From a virus: a stretch of DNA of 31,473 nucleotides. Positions 10,901 to 18,643 of this stretch are shown here, in pieces. Made by a program: the position numbers and the translations under genes. Position 1 is the first letter of the stretch, and each line of letters opens with the position of its first letter. The notes beneath the pieces are model-generated. The model saw only the letters and a list, made by a program, of their open reading frames with translations, was not told the origin of the DNA and made no database searches. The stretch lies in IMG/VR virus record IMGVR_UViG_3300048584_000025, positions 1 to 31,473 of that record; one strand, 5' to 3'.

Positions 10901-11585
10901 CTTTCATCGCCTTCCAGACTTGTGACAATTCCGCCTTGTAGGGTTCAACCTGTTCTTTCACTTGCCGCCGCGTTTCATGCCATGCTGCCAAGTAATCCGC
11001 ATCGGTTTCCTTGTTGTAGCCGGGATGTTTTTTGGCGGCTTCTTTCCACGCCTGGAACGTGCCGCCAGTCTCCCCGAGGTTGCCAACGGTGGCCGATACC
11101 CTCGCCGTGGTTTGCAACTCGTCAAAAAGCGTCTTGGTGTCCTTGCGCTTGGTGGCGGCTTTGGTGATTTCCCCGAAAATCGCGTCATCGTTCTCCGCAC
11201 CGGCCCCGCCGAAGACTTGTTCAGCCAGGCGGGCACGGGTGAATTCCCGGCTCAATCCCATCGGTGGGTCTTCCCCATCGGTGTGGAGGCGCATCCAGTC
11301 ATCGACTACGCGGGTCTTGCGCCACTCTTCGGGCGTGTATCCGTAGGGCACCCGCTCGTCACCGTAGCTTTTCGGGTCAATCACTGCGGCATCCAGTGCG
11401 GTGGCGCTCTCTTGCCGCCAGGTGTCCATCGCCTTTTCGTGATCGTCCCGGTAATCCGGCTGACCAAACACGCCGAGCAGCGGGTTTGCCGTGCTTTGCG
11501 GTATCCCCACGGTGAGAGCCGTTGGCGTTTCCAGTTTGATCTCGGGCAGATTTTTTAAAATATCTTCGATGGTGAAATTGCTCAT
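4974..11585 (-). CDS. Giant polyvalent-type ejection protein with HETGH protease motif
   Basis: 2203 residues, the largest gene here. It occupies the place of the T7 gp16-type internal protein that enters the host with the DNA. The N-terminal about 400 residues are hydrophilic and helical. A hydrophobic stretch lies near 410-435 (SAIASVAVMATPVIGYPTLAL). A zinc-metallopeptidase motif HETGH occupies 825-829 (AFHETGHGLRRGAHKAG), and acidic residues about 85 on (DEGVSEITEAEVF) could give the third ligand. The motif (F/Y)SI occurs at 1037, 1068 and 1110, similar to spacers between domains of large polyvalent proteins. A long charged coiled-coil region spans about 1190-1560. The C-terminal third has membrane-prone helices (about 2050-2070, GLAIGWLLTGILSTIIRGVM). 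The overall plan matches the 'large polyvalent protein' class; the role in ejection is inferred. No lysozyme domain is visible here. Confidence 0.85.
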   Translation of the reverse strand: MSNFTIEDILKNLPEIKLETPTALTVGIPQSTANPLLGVFGQPDYRDDHEKAMDTWRQESATALDAAVIDPKSYGDERVPYGYTPEEWRKTRVVDDWMRLHTDGEDPPMGLSREFTRARLAEQVFGGAGAENDDAIFGEITKAATKRKDTKTLFDELQTTARVSATVGNLGETGGTFQAWKEAAKKHPGYNKETDADYLAAWHETRRQVKEQVEPYKAELSQVWKAMKAGGAGSPSEALKSIGADLLLGGGADGQDTIDELQKKDAGALAYEFYDKLPEEDRAGFMDGLAVLIQQFPKEQRPALLATWGKNFGSVVDDMFRGAASRFTVKALEQELNQGIADSAGPFGASDADKAKAASNAATLADERLKQKNFMDAVRKMERDEYAPTQFYSDPSTDVFSTRTLEQGFYGSASAIASVAVMATPVIGYPTLALAMEDFAYSDLRDNAIRSGASEMDASRFANDNKTLAAVPQLGIEILQNHLALGKLPIANKVLMKIGDGIQNRLVRGLIKAGAATTAETTVEEIQFLTPYAVQELSHALEMDTGISAAEWSNGKDGALDGFWTRQATTFLSMLPLAGRAAIGGVNQEARNAAFARATPTELQAIGITTDGIAAISAANGPSSLASAVESALETRDPNSPEAQAAVEILDEKLRRQRQAQEELGYEDPNFVRTAEGIIVFDADGNDLGSAPDLAGAIRISRTHTAALEDITADYIASLTDELEKEKATAKREALASLMEATDAAVKLDPQSTMDVSLRPFDPSQATAEMAASYAQQVVLKEQAEGGTGDVARSVLGYSVTNFAEGLRTTINRLFQSSSVTDAFHETGHGLRRGAHKAGVLTLKHDLELLRSYDTVLAGRFVKSMDGGKRGPAMRMIPEGLTDEMLLTGNIPAAMIPAEFNGNGKLYVEKIMDEGVSEITEAEVFRPKKGKGKGRLGVARGVVSRNITALTKLMPGVIGDWVAYFRAVRAHWGLATSRAVAMRGAERRGEWDPSIRDAYLDKLLGLDQQTEHEAAVAEELARIVGKPKEVAADDIPFSIGRSKVTPTAETRSFQGAEGSPSVIGPASFSIVTDYGIITASAIQEFQRGGAETIVESAESDLPGKLTGVSYSIGPAKVADVMMGNIMDRITDPQRRNAVMSRIYKDFQAIKLEAERAGLDLWIGDTKGELRKKAAAMEEMLAEQYEEDVMTRRMEILSVEDLVKIKSRLVHAYLADPDSPLRGRLMSKSAFLKKFPDKSTGDHYAGADGVSRSVYGGNLMPDQAAKELFDEHLIKAPTADAMWEALKSEQDSVATMKQMLSDAQQEIRDAKLRAKEEANAWAMEQMSQHGKQREESAKNAVTRGIRMLDAITLALPVELRGQMGGQAQMARLATHEARLAFLEQKLEKADNLLERYLRAEARAEMERLLEKVRPEKDEEGQRPMGVLGPEIHDLFNLIETAMSMNFLETEDKIYELEGKADRLEEDADSNNSNEEQAAEFRYLAQLVNQFGNWEAADAHRKIEGVKVAQRLYDTGRGEVRNRAGIRKAMRQGWRQDLVVNAGTAGERMDRIRKAEKTAETKIGRLKDTIFSLFSYRQILQTVFGENSRVVAMLYERERIAAQRRTDAESSIWDKIDDLFQRLGKGGVKGDQLRYDMATQRTLKVTDFKGREQRFTTMEAITALLMWNQEDGKRHMGGKLNENGDPIDDWHWREQDMKALRAQLTPEAHAVMFHLREAYEMEYDRVNAVFRRMFEMNMPKHKFYSQLTVIPFQGSGAQAANPISGAMTGPGITAGSLKNRTQTKIAEPDFKDALQVFIGHTKQMEHFIHYAELAQDMGAIFNNRDVGNAVQGKAGMEALNVLRGWGNYFMQGGVRDEAAHLAGNRLISRMVGRLTTAALVGRVSVLAIQSTQLGAGLYEMPTHIYLKQFAKLATGQLDWIATMDSDYIQRRLKQMPPIVREAAEGLRSSRPSTQKAAAQKLGKLISGADAYFTAGTFAMIYDWQLSENGGDKAAALAEAERITDKVAQPIRAGERSLFEVTSTNPAVRILWAFASEGRQKAAIGAYDMINKTGMQKAKGLAIGWLLTGILSTIIRGVMRDIRSDDDDEWFDERNWNPKRFALQAATGPLSGIPILGKEIEAGIFSAFGVYHPDGSLLDAPGNALKLVKDVPDYFDGEKDFADALKDAETLLTGLAPFSDGAAAASSFSHILRDAYGILQNIEGTD

Positions 11586-11594
11586 GGGTAAATT

Positions 11595-11792
11595 TTAGCG
11601 GTTCTCCTCAAAAATCTCCCGCGAGATCATCGCTTGGCCGAGCATCACGGATTCCTCGACGCACAGCTTTTTCACTGTGTCGCTGATCGGCAGCTTGGGG
11701 TGATCAGGGAGCGTAAAGGAGACCGTGGTTTTTGATTTACCATTCTCGGAATCGAATTCCATGGCGTAGGTGAGTGTGACTTTTACTTTCAT
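11595..11792 (-). CDS. Small unknown protein between ejection proteins
   Basis: 65 residues: MKVKVTLTYAMEFDSENGK opens a likely beta-hairpin domain (alternating K/V/T residues), followed by an amphipathic helix (VKKLCVEESVMLGQAMIS). No motif is recognised. It lies 67 bases after the virion M15 protein and 9 bases before the giant ejection protein, so it is co-transcribed with both. It could be a chaperone or a minor internal component; this is only positional. Confidence 0.6.
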   Translation of the reverse strand: MKVKVTLTYAMEFDSENGKSKTTVSFTLPDHPKLPISDTVKKLCVEESVMLGQAMISREIFEENR

Positions 11793-11859
11793 TGGTGTTT
11801 CTACGGTTAGAAGAAGGAGAACAAGTCGCTGGTGATCGACCCGGACTAGCTCTCCAGTT

Positions 11860-13857
11860 TCATTTCAAAGGCATCTCATCGGCTCCGGGCGTCACAGCTA
11901 TTGCGTTAAAGCTGACGTGGACGTGTTCATCGTGTGGATTACTGCCTGAATAATCCGCCCACCCGGTGGAAGGTTTCCAGATTTTCCCGGCGTGGATAAT
12001 ATATTTCACGTTGTTGGCCGTGGCATTGGCCACAATCTCCCCTGTCACCTTGGCCCCGTCGTTGCCCTTGATGGCGATGTCGATTGCGTCCCCGGTATTG
12101 TGATCGCTTTTCCTTGCCTTGTGCTTTTCATCACCCCAAATTCCCCAGTTTTCAACACTGGGATACTTGGCACTGACAACCCCCCAAAGTTTTGAAACGT
12201 ATGGATTTACTCCCGCGCCATTCATGCCAGTTTCCCGCCCAGGTGGAGCTTTCACCGGCCCAGTCGTCGGTGCCACACGCGCCGACTTGCTGCCGAGTTC
12301 GCGGAGCTTGCCGCCGATGGCCTCGTCATTTGCATCCGGGTGGAGCTTGATCCACTTCTCAAAGTCGATCAGGGCTTCGCCATAGGCGCGGGTGGCTTGT
12401 TCGTGAGCGGCTACAACTTCCGGCGCAAGATCCGCTTTCCATTGGACCTCGGCGTTTTCAAGACGCAGCGCGTCTGAAACCGCGATGTCAAACGGCGTGG
12501 CATTCACGCTTTGTTGCGGGCGGTTTTTCCAGAGTTCCGTGAATTTCTTTTGTCCCATGGCCGGGTCTTTCGCCGCCTCGCGGATGTCCTCGGCCTGAGA
12601 TTGGGAAAAACCGAGGGATTGCAGTTTCGGAATATCTTTCAGGAAACCTTTCTTCACGGCGGCCCGCGTCTCGATGTTCGGCGCGACCGGCGTTTTCAAC
12701 GGGCCAAAGTCGCCGCGATCCGCTGCTTGTTTCAGCGACTCGCGCCCCTGGTCTGCCTTGGTTTTCACCTCCTCGACCAGCCGTGATTTCCTCGCCGCCA
12801 TGCTGTCGCGCATCTTGTCCCGCAGCGGATGCCCTTCAGGCAGTGACTCAATGGCAAAGCGGAGATCCACCCCTTGCGGATCCGGTCCTTCTTCATCGGG
12901 TTGCCAGTCGCTAAGAGTGGCGTAAAATTGGCCAACCGTCGCGGCGATGTTTTTTGGGTCGGCCCGCTGTTCCTTGGCCCCTTTTGCATTCCAGTTGTCA
13001 AACGCATCGAGCAGCTTCTTTTGGGCCAGTGGCCGCAGGTCTGAAGTTAGTTCCTTGATTCGATCCGCACTGGTCACATTGCCGGTGATGATCCCGTCAA
13101 TGATGGTGTCGGAAATTTCAGAGTCGTCCTCGGCAATCCGGCCCTTGGCATAATCGGCGTATTTTTCCCACTGCACCAAATCCACCCCGGCGGGTGGTTT
13201 ACTTTTCCCGTTCTGTTCCAGCCATGTCCGAGGATCGTCTTGGATGGATTGCAGGTAGCCTTGATGCTCGAACTTCCGCTTTGCCTGATACTTCAGCTTG
13301 GCCGCTTCTTCTGGAGTCGCCCCGGAAGCCGCTGCAAAGCGGTCAATCGTGGCGTTGGCGCTTTCTAGATCGGGTGCTTGTTCAAGCTCCAAGTCAAACT
13401 GTTGCCCGGATCGCTTCATGGCCAACCGTGCATCGTCTGCCGTCCCCTGAATGGTTTGCCTGGTGGCAAACTCATCAAAGTGCTGGACAAGTGAATCTCT
13501 CACGGCAGGCGCGTATTCCGGCGAGTCCATGCGGCTTTTGTAGGAGGCCAGAAACTCGTTGCGTTTCTTGGCCCTCACTCCGGGGTCCATTTCATTTTGT
13601 AACTCCGCATCAAGCGCGGCATAGTCCCTCGCCAAGTTCATTCGCGCCTCGCTTTCCATGCGTCCGTTTTCGAGTTTCTGCGTTTGCAGGGCGATGTTGT
13701 GGAACATTTCCCCGGCGTTGGAAATGGATTGCGCGACGTTTCCAAGTGCCATCGCAGGCGCAGCAGCGGCCCGTGGGTCCACCATCACGGGAGAATATCC
13801 CGGCGCATTGATGTTGACGGGATTCAGTTGAGGAATGTCAGGGAGTCGGATAGGCAT
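11860..13857 (-). CDS. Virion protein with C-terminal M15-like peptidase domain
   Basis: 665 residues from ATG 13857 (MPIRLPDIPQLNPV), one base after the previous stop. A longer frame reaching 14106 lies inside the previous gene and is not the likely start. Residues 1-520 are mostly charged helices with Ala/Gln-rich segments, as in phage internal or ejection proteins. The last about 100 residues carry KSDHNTGDAIDIAIKG (H586), followed by NPHDEHVHVSF with H642, H645 and H647. This is the zinc-binding pattern of M15/VldE-like peptidoglycan peptidases found in phage lysins. It probably makes the local hole in the cell wall during DNA entry, the job done in T7 by the lytic transglycosylase part of gp16. 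It stands between a small internal protein and the giant ejection protein. The family call for the C-terminus is good; the N-terminus is unassigned. Confidence 0.82.
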   Translation of the reverse strand: MPIRLPDIPQLNPVNINAPGYSPVMVDPRAAAAPAMALGNVAQSISNAGEMFHNIALQTQKLENGRMESEARMNLARDYAALDAELQNEMDPGVRAKKRNEFLASYKSRMDSPEYAPAVRDSLVQHFDEFATRQTIQGTADDARLAMKRSGQQFDLELEQAPDLESANATIDRFAAASGATPEEAAKLKYQAKRKFEHQGYLQSIQDDPRTWLEQNGKSKPPAGVDLVQWEKYADYAKGRIAEDDSEISDTIIDGIITGNVTSADRIKELTSDLRPLAQKKLLDAFDNWNAKGAKEQRADPKNIAATVGQFYATLSDWQPDEEGPDPQGVDLRFAIESLPEGHPLRDKMRDSMAARKSRLVEEVKTKADQGRESLKQAADRGDFGPLKTPVAPNIETRAAVKKGFLKDIPKLQSLGFSQSQAEDIREAAKDPAMGQKKFTELWKNRPQQSVNATPFDIAVSDALRLENAEVQWKADLAPEVVAAHEQATRAYGEALIDFEKWIKLHPDANDEAIGGKLRELGSKSARVAPTTGPVKAPPGRETGMNGAGVNPYVSKLWGVVSAKYPSVENWGIWGDEKHKARKSDHNTGDAIDIAIKGNDGAKVTGEIVANATANNVKYIIHAGKIWKPSTGWADYSGSNPHDEHVHVSFNAIAVTPGADEMPLK

Positions 13858-13858
13858 A

Positions 13859-14407
13859 TCAGTAGAGTCCTTGGTATTTGCCGGTGCGATATTGACCGAA
13901 GGCACTGGTGGCGCCACCGATGGCAGTTCCCAGCATGGCGATCCTTGACGCGGATTTTGCTTGGGCAGCTTCCCATAGGCCCATTTTGCCTTGCACGTCG
14001 GCTTCCCATAGGCCCATCCGCCCCCTTGCGCGGAGACTCGCGGCCTGCATGGCCGAGGCGCGAACGGCGTCTTGAATCCCGATCTCCAAGCGACCGGCTG
14101 ATTCACCGGCCACCAGCAACGATGCTCCGGTGGTGCTTTGCAGACCTGACGAGGATGCGCGGTTGCGAAGATCAGCCAAAGCGGAGCGGTTGGAAATGCG
14201 TTGGCGCTTCACTCCTTCACTGGTTTGGTTTTCCGAGTTGGTGGCCTCGTTTTCCGCCAGCTTGAGGTTGTATTCCGCCGACAATCTTCCAGCATTGGCA
14301 TTGTATTTGGCCGCTTGCATCTGCGCCTTGGCACTTTGGTTCTGGCCATACATTTGCAGGCCGGTGTTTGCCAGCGTTCCAATCAAGCCTATTGCTCCCA
14401 GTCCCAT
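13859..14407 (-). CDS. Small internal virion protein (T7 gp14-like position)
   Basis: 182 residues. The N-terminus MGLGAIGLIGTLANTGLQMY is hydrophobic and glycine-rich. A long Ala/Gln/Ser/Asn-rich helical region follows (about 22-150), and then another hydrophobic piece (about 157-170, IAMLGTAIGGATSAFG). This composition is usual for short internal or ejection proteins of podoviruses. An 11-residue tandem repeat (xMGLWEA) lies at about residues 131-151. Stop and next start are separated by one base. The assignment rests on composition and on its place before the two large ejection proteins. Confidence 0.7.
   Translation of the reverse strand: MGLGAIGLIGTLANTGLQMYGQNQSAKAQMQAAKYNANAGRLSAEYNLKLAENEATNSENQTSEGVKRQRISNRSALADLRNRASSSGLQSTTGASLLVAGESAGRLEIGIQDAVRASAMQAASLRARGRMGLWEADVQGKMGLWEAAQAKSASRIAMLGTAIGGATSAFGQYRTGKYQGLY
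13968..14017 (-). repeat. Two-copy 33-bp in-frame repeat
   Basis: A 17-base word (GCTTCCCATAGGCCCAT on the plus strand) occurs at 13968-13984 and again at 14001-14017. The copies are exactly 33 bases apart, so the internal virion protein contains MGLWEA twice, 11 residues apart. It is an in-frame local duplication with almost no divergence, so it is probably recent. Confidence 0.9.
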
Positions 14408-14411
14408 GGTA

Positions 14412-14873
14412 TTAGATCGGTTTGAAAAGTTGGGTCATGCCGGTATCCCCGACGTGGAAATCCAGCCGCTTGAGCATTTTTAGCAGAGCCGGGTGGTGGT
14501 AGGTGGCACAGATCAACCAGTAGTCCATGCTCTTGGCCAAGCCGGTGAGGTAACTCACCAGATGCCGCAGCGCCCGCCCGGTGCGGTGCACGGAGGTCTT
14601 TGGGCAAGTCGCCAGCCATGCCAGCCACGCCACGCCTGAGCCGGTGGCATCGAGGTAAAGGAAAGCGCAGGCAATGGGTTCACCGTTGTGTTCGCACACG
14701 GCACCGCAGCCCGGCAGCATCTCCCGCGTGGGAGAATCCCCGCCCCGCGCCTGCCACCACGGAGAAACCATTTCAAACTCAGCAGGGCAGACGCGCCCAT
14801 CACATGAACGGATGACGGGACGGACGGAGAAGGACATGACGGAATTGTGCGACATGGTATAAAGTAACGGCAT
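14412..14873 (-). CDS. GNAT-like acetyltransferase in the virion module
   Basis: About 153 residues from ATG 14873 (MPLLYTMSHNSV); ATG 14855 is also possible, and upstream codons would run into the tail gene. The segment CEHNGEPIACAFLYLDA is the usual strand pair of a GNAT fold. It is followed by GVAWLAWLATCPKTSVHRTGRAL, in the place of the acetyl-CoA loop, and LKMLKRLDFHVGDTGMTQLFK, the typical C-terminal end of the fold. T7-like phages often carry such a protein between tail and internal virion genes (internal virion protein A / DUF2833 type). The gene lies 14 bases after tail tubular B and 4 bases before the small internal protein. Whether it is enzymatically active or structural cannot be told. 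Confidence 0.7.
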   Translation of the reverse strand: MPLLYTMSHNSVMSFSVRPVIRSCDGRVCPAEFEMVSPWWQARGGDSPTREMLPGCGAVCEHNGEPIACAFLYLDATGSGVAWLAWLATCPKTSVHRTGRALRHLVSYLTGLAKSMDYWLICATYHHPALLKMLKRLDFHVGDTGMTQLFKPI

Positions 14874-14887
14874 TGAAGACGGAAAAA

Positions 14888-17845
14888 TTAAGATTCGTGG
14901 ACTTCCCACCGCAGCACGGCACTGCGAAGGCAGAAGGGGAAGGGTTCGTCGTGGAAAATCCGCAGTTGCAGGTCATCTAAAGCCCCAGAATCCGGCACGG
15001 TTTCCGCCCAGCCGGTGCGAAGAACTTCCGATGAAATCGCCGGAATCGTTTGCTTGTTGGTGCCCGAGCGATTCCACACTTGCCCGCCACGCGATTGGTA
15101 GAGCGAGAGCAACACCTTCCGCAGCCGCTTGCGCCGGGCTTGCGTGGTGCCCTCCTGTCCGCTCATATCGACCGGCAGAGAATTCAGAGCACTTTCGATG
15201 ATCTTGCCGATTTGCCATTCCGCACTTGAGATCGTTTCGGTGGTGTCGCCGGTGTAGTCTTGAATCGACACGTCCGGACCGATAGGCCGAGCGATCAGCC
15301 GGGTGATTCCCGTCGTCCGTAGATGTGCGGGAATCGTGATGGTGCTGCCGCTGCCGGCCACTCCATCCAGATGAAACCACCCGTTGTCATCCTCGACCGC
15401 TGCCTGCCAATTTTGCTGAAACCTTTCCAAGTGCATCGACCCGCCACGAGCGACCACGAAAAACACTTCGTCGTCACCTCGATCTGATGGCAACACCGCG
15501 ACGTCGTAGAATTCCCCGCCCGTGGTGGTGTGGCGACTCCATGCCGCTACATTCTCCCTCCGAATCCACGCGAAATGAAGCAACATTCCATCGCGGCGCA
15601 CGGCCCATATGCCGGGTTCGCGGGTGGTTTGCCAAGCCATGTTGGAAATCCCTCCACGGGTGAGGTGCTCGCCCATCCGTGTGAGATCCGCAGCATCGTA
15701 GCTTCCCCGCGTGTCATCAAATGCCATTTCGCGCAGACGGGTAGCTTTACGATCCAGAAACAAGATGGCGTCCCCAGCCAGGTGAGGCATGATCGGTGCG
15801 CTTCCGTAGGTGGAGTATTGGCGGGCGAGGAAATTGGTGGGCGACAAGGGCGCATCGGAAGACTCGCTACCCGATACCCATTCCCCAAACGCCGTGCCGA
15901 TAAATAGCCGCCGTTGTGAAGCCATCCAGCGAATCGGAGAAGACGCGGACAGCGCCAGTGTCGCAAAAATACCGGCATCCGCTTCGGAAGATGTTTCAAA
16001 ATTCAAAAGATCATCGGCGGCACTGATCCATATCGACACGGGCTTTGATCGCGTGCCAGCAAAGCACAGGCGGCTTTCGTGAAACGCCATCGCACGAGGG
16101 TAGCCATAAGTGGAATTAAAGGCACCTTCCGCCCAATTAAAAGTGTTGCCGCTCATCAACGACGTGACAGCCACGCCGGTCATGAACCCCGGACTCACGT
16201 AAGCCGTCATCAACGCGTAACCCGTGACGTTCGGGCTTTCCGGCACCAACACCCCACGTGGGGGAGTCAGGCTTGCTGGATCGGCATCGGCAACAAACTT
16301 CCACCGAATCCGCATCCAGACGGGTTCATCCTCGGTGCCACTATCGGCCACGTTGCGGTCCTCACTGGATTCCCAAGAGCGGGTGGTTTCCCAAGAAATC
16401 CCTTGATTGGCGCTACGTTCCAGGGTGAATGTTCCGTCCCAAGTCCCATACGTGAAAAAGTTCCAGCCGCCTTGCACGATGATCACCGGGCTACTCACGC
16501 CATTGTTTCCAGAAGTGGCCGCAAGTTCGACTTGAAAATCCTGGTCGTCCCGCTCGGGGCTGATCCGATAGTAATTCCCCGGTGAAAAAGCGTTGGTCAA
16601 AAACGTGGTTGAGAAGCTATCGCCAACGACTGTCCACACCGCGCCGACACCAGGCCTATTTCCTGTCGTCGGCGTATGGGTGGTATTGCAAATGTAGATT
16701 TTCCCTTCGTAAGAAATGCGAGTGCCGCTCGTGTAAGAACCTGATCCCAAAAACGCATCGACAGAACCGGGCATTGCTCCCCATGCGACCCAAGAACAAT
16801 AATTGTCCAACGGGCCGCCAGATCCATGAACCGCAATGTAAATTGTATTAAGGTAATATGCCAATGTTCCAATGACTGTATATCCCGGTGTTAAAGGCAC
16901 AGGTGATGCTAAAACACGACACCATAAATCACCTGTGGCGACTGGAATCGAATAGCTAGTTAAGTCTCCATAGTCATAATCTGGATAGGTGTCATGCGCC
17001 GCGACACAAACTGATACATTAGAACTTCCTGCCACAAATGGCGGTGCAGATCCAGCCCAGTAAAGCCTAACATCCCCAATTTCATATCTGACATTTTTTA
17101 ACCCCCAAGCCACTTCGCTCCGATCATCCGAAAGCAGTGTAATCGGGTCCCCGGCAGCGTAGAACATCCGCCGCCAGTAGGTTTTCCAATCCGCGCCGGT
17201 GCCGGGTTTCTTGGCCGCGTCAGAGTTGTGGGCGAGGATGCACTCCCATTCGCAATTTGTGAATACCTTCGCTCCCACCGCATACGCAGCCCCAGAGGCC
17301 CATGTCGCGGCCACCGGGTTGCTTGCCACGGTGAAGGTTTTTGTCTGGTCAAGATTTTGGTCAAGGGTCGGAGCACGATCAAAAGGAATGAACTCCAAAG
17401 TCCAATCGGTATCCGAGTTGCGGGAAAGTCGCAGGGGAAAGGTGCCGGGGTGCGTGATGAACGCCACATCGTTGATTTGAACCATGTGCATGTCGCGAAT
17501 GGAGTTTTCCCAATCGAACGTCCCCGGCCAGGTGTAACCGTCCATGAAATCCAAAGTGTCTTTGACCACGCCAGCGGTGCTGTAAACCGTCAACGTGTCA
17601 GGTGTGAAGTGGAGCAGGTAGCGGGTGCCGTCGCTGGCAATAAACGGCAGCAGGCGGGAGTTGCGCGTGGCCGTGCCGATGTTGGCCAGCCATTGCAGCC
17701 CGGGCCGCTTGATGACTCCACCGTAAGGCATAGCGATGAAGTTTTCCATCAACTCGGCGGCACTGTCGGCCTTGTCGATGTCAATCCGGTGGCGAAGGTA
17801 GGGCGTCACCTCGCCGGCGTTGAATGAAAGCTTGCTTTGATGCAT
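14888..17845 (-). CDS. Tail tubular protein B (nozzle, T7 gp12-like)
   Basis: 985 residues, beginning MHQSKLSFNAGEVTPYLRHR. The N-terminal pattern S-F-x-x-G-E-x-x-P-x-x-x-x-R, then AAELMENFIAMPYGGVIKRPG, is characteristic of nozzle/tail tubular B proteins of podoviruses. The rest is beta-rich with many aromatic residues and SRLCFAGTRSKPVSIWISAA, a stretch commonly conserved in the family. It forms the distal tail tube to which fibres attach. It starts 3 bases after the stop of tail tubular A. Its length (T7 gp12 is about 800 residues) suggests an inserted beta domain, perhaps around residues 195-420. Confidence 0.85.
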   Translation of the reverse strand: MHQSKLSFNAGEVTPYLRHRIDIDKADSAAELMENFIAMPYGGVIKRPGLQWLANIGTATRNSRLLPFIASDGTRYLLHFTPDTLTVYSTAGVVKDTLDFMDGYTWPGTFDWENSIRDMHMVQINDVAFITHPGTFPLRLSRNSDTDWTLEFIPFDRAPTLDQNLDQTKTFTVASNPVAATWASGAAYAVGAKVFTNCEWECILAHNSDAAKKPGTGADWKTYWRRMFYAAGDPITLLSDDRSEVAWGLKNVRYEIGDVRLYWAGSAPPFVAGSSNVSVCVAAHDTYPDYDYGDLTSYSIPVATGDLWCRVLASPVPLTPGYTVIGTLAYYLNTIYIAVHGSGGPLDNYCSWVAWGAMPGSVDAFLGSGSYTSGTRISYEGKIYICNTTHTPTTGNRPGVGAVWTVVGDSFSTTFLTNAFSPGNYYRISPERDDQDFQVELAATSGNNGVSSPVIIVQGGWNFFTYGTWDGTFTLERSANQGISWETTRSWESSEDRNVADSGTEDEPVWMRIRWKFVADADPASLTPPRGVLVPESPNVTGYALMTAYVSPGFMTGVAVTSLMSGNTFNWAEGAFNSTYGYPRAMAFHESRLCFAGTRSKPVSIWISAADDLLNFETSSEADAGIFATLALSASSPIRWMASQRRLFIGTAFGEWVSGSESSDAPLSPTNFLARQYSTYGSAPIMPHLAGDAILFLDRKATRLREMAFDDTRGSYDAADLTRMGEHLTRGGISNMAWQTTREPGIWAVRRDGMLLHFAWIRRENVAAWSRHTTTGGEFYDVAVLPSDRGDDEVFFVVARGGSMHLERFQQNWQAAVEDDNGWFHLDGVAGSGSTITIPAHLRTTGITRLIARPIGPDVSIQDYTGDTTETISSAEWQIGKIIESALNSLPVDMSGQEGTTQARRKRLRKVLLSLYQSRGGQVWNRSGTNKQTIPAISSEVLRTGWAETVPDSGALDDLQLRIFHDEPFPFCLRSAVLRWEVHES

Positions 17846-17848
17846 GAC

Positions 17849-18571
17849 TTAATAGGGAGGAAGAGTAGATCCATAGCGGGCACGGACGAGGCCGCTTCGG
17901 GCGGCAAGCACACGCGCCCCATGGTTTTCCTTGGAGCGGGTTTCACGGGCATCCTTGGAACGCGCCTTGCCCATCGCTTGCTCATGCCTCGCCATGAATT
18001 CGGCAGAGAGTTGTTGCGATTGGGTGAGCAGCGGGGCGAGCCGCGCAGCCAATAGAAAAGCCACGGCATCGGTGAACAGTGTCGGCCATACGGACACATC
18101 CGGCGCATTGGAAATATAGTAAATCATTGGCCTTTCTGAATTTGCATCCACCACCCCGCGCATGAGTAAAAAGCGGTTTTGAATCTCAAAGCGGTTTTGA
18201 GGAATATCGACATCCATCCCCGCGATTTTCAGAACCCGCAAACAATCGGCAGGCAGTTCGTAAATCGCCTGAAACTCGCTCACAAACGGATTTCCTTCAT
18301 CCGTGGGAGTCTCAAAATGATCTGCTACATCGGCAAAATGCCCGATGTTGCTAGTGGAGGAAGGCACATAGTCCGAAGCGGATGAAAGCAGTTGGGTGCG
18401 AGTGGCAAAGCTCCAGACGTGACTTTCAAGAATCGTCTCTTGGCATTGGGGAAGGTGCAGGCGCACGGCGGCGGCTGTGGTTCCCGTGTCGGCATCGTAG
18501 TCATTCAGGAACGGCTCCCCCAGGTGAGACAGTGCGAGGTTGGCAATGGCAGTGAGATCGGCAAGTGGCAT
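17849..18571 (-). CDS. Tail tubular protein A (adaptor, T7 gp11-like)
   Basis: 240 residues, beginning MPLADLTAIANLALSHLGEP, the standard opening of the phage adaptor/tail tubular A family (a helix with LALSHLG). This is followed by AVRLHLPQCQETILESHVWSFATR, its other familiar block. The C-terminus is basic. The protein joins portal and nozzle. The start is right after an intrinsic terminator whose T tract ends 6 bases upstream. The bases before ATG (TTTTTTACCACC) contain no Shine-Dalgarno sequence, so translation here depends on read-through RNA or an unusual initiation mode. Confidence 0.85.
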   Translation of the reverse strand: MPLADLTAIANLALSHLGEPFLNDYDADTGTTAAAVRLHLPQCQETILESHVWSFATRTQLLSSASDYVPSSTSNIGHFADVADHFETPTDEGNPFVSEFQAIYELPADCLRVLKIAGMDVDIPQNRFEIQNRFLLMRGVVDANSERPMIYYISNAPDVSVWPTLFTDAVAFLLAARLAPLLTQSQQLSAEFMARHEQAMGKARSKDARETRSKENHGARVLAARSGLVRARYGSTLPPY

Positions 18572-18576
18572 GGTGG

Positions 18577-18617
18577 TAAAAAAGAGAGGCCCGCACCGTT
18601 GAAACGGCGCGGGCCTC
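18577..18617 (-). terminator. Intrinsic terminator after the capsid genes
   Basis: A perfect 9-bp stem (GAGGCCCGC at 18586-18594 against GCGGGCCTC at 18609-18617) has a further paired inner part and is followed on the minus strand by TCTTTTTT. This is a strong rho-independent terminator for leftward RNA. It comes 27 bases after the second head-protein stop and just before tail tubular A, so it should lower tail expression relative to capsid. Confidence 0.88.
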
Positions 18618-18643
18618 CGGGTTAGCGGTTGCCCGCAGCACCT

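Noticed and set aside
13859-14106. Upstream extension of the virion M15 protein to 14106
   Set aside because: It lies inside the small internal virion gene in another frame and is tryptophan/proline-rich noise; ATG 13857 follows the previous stop by one base.
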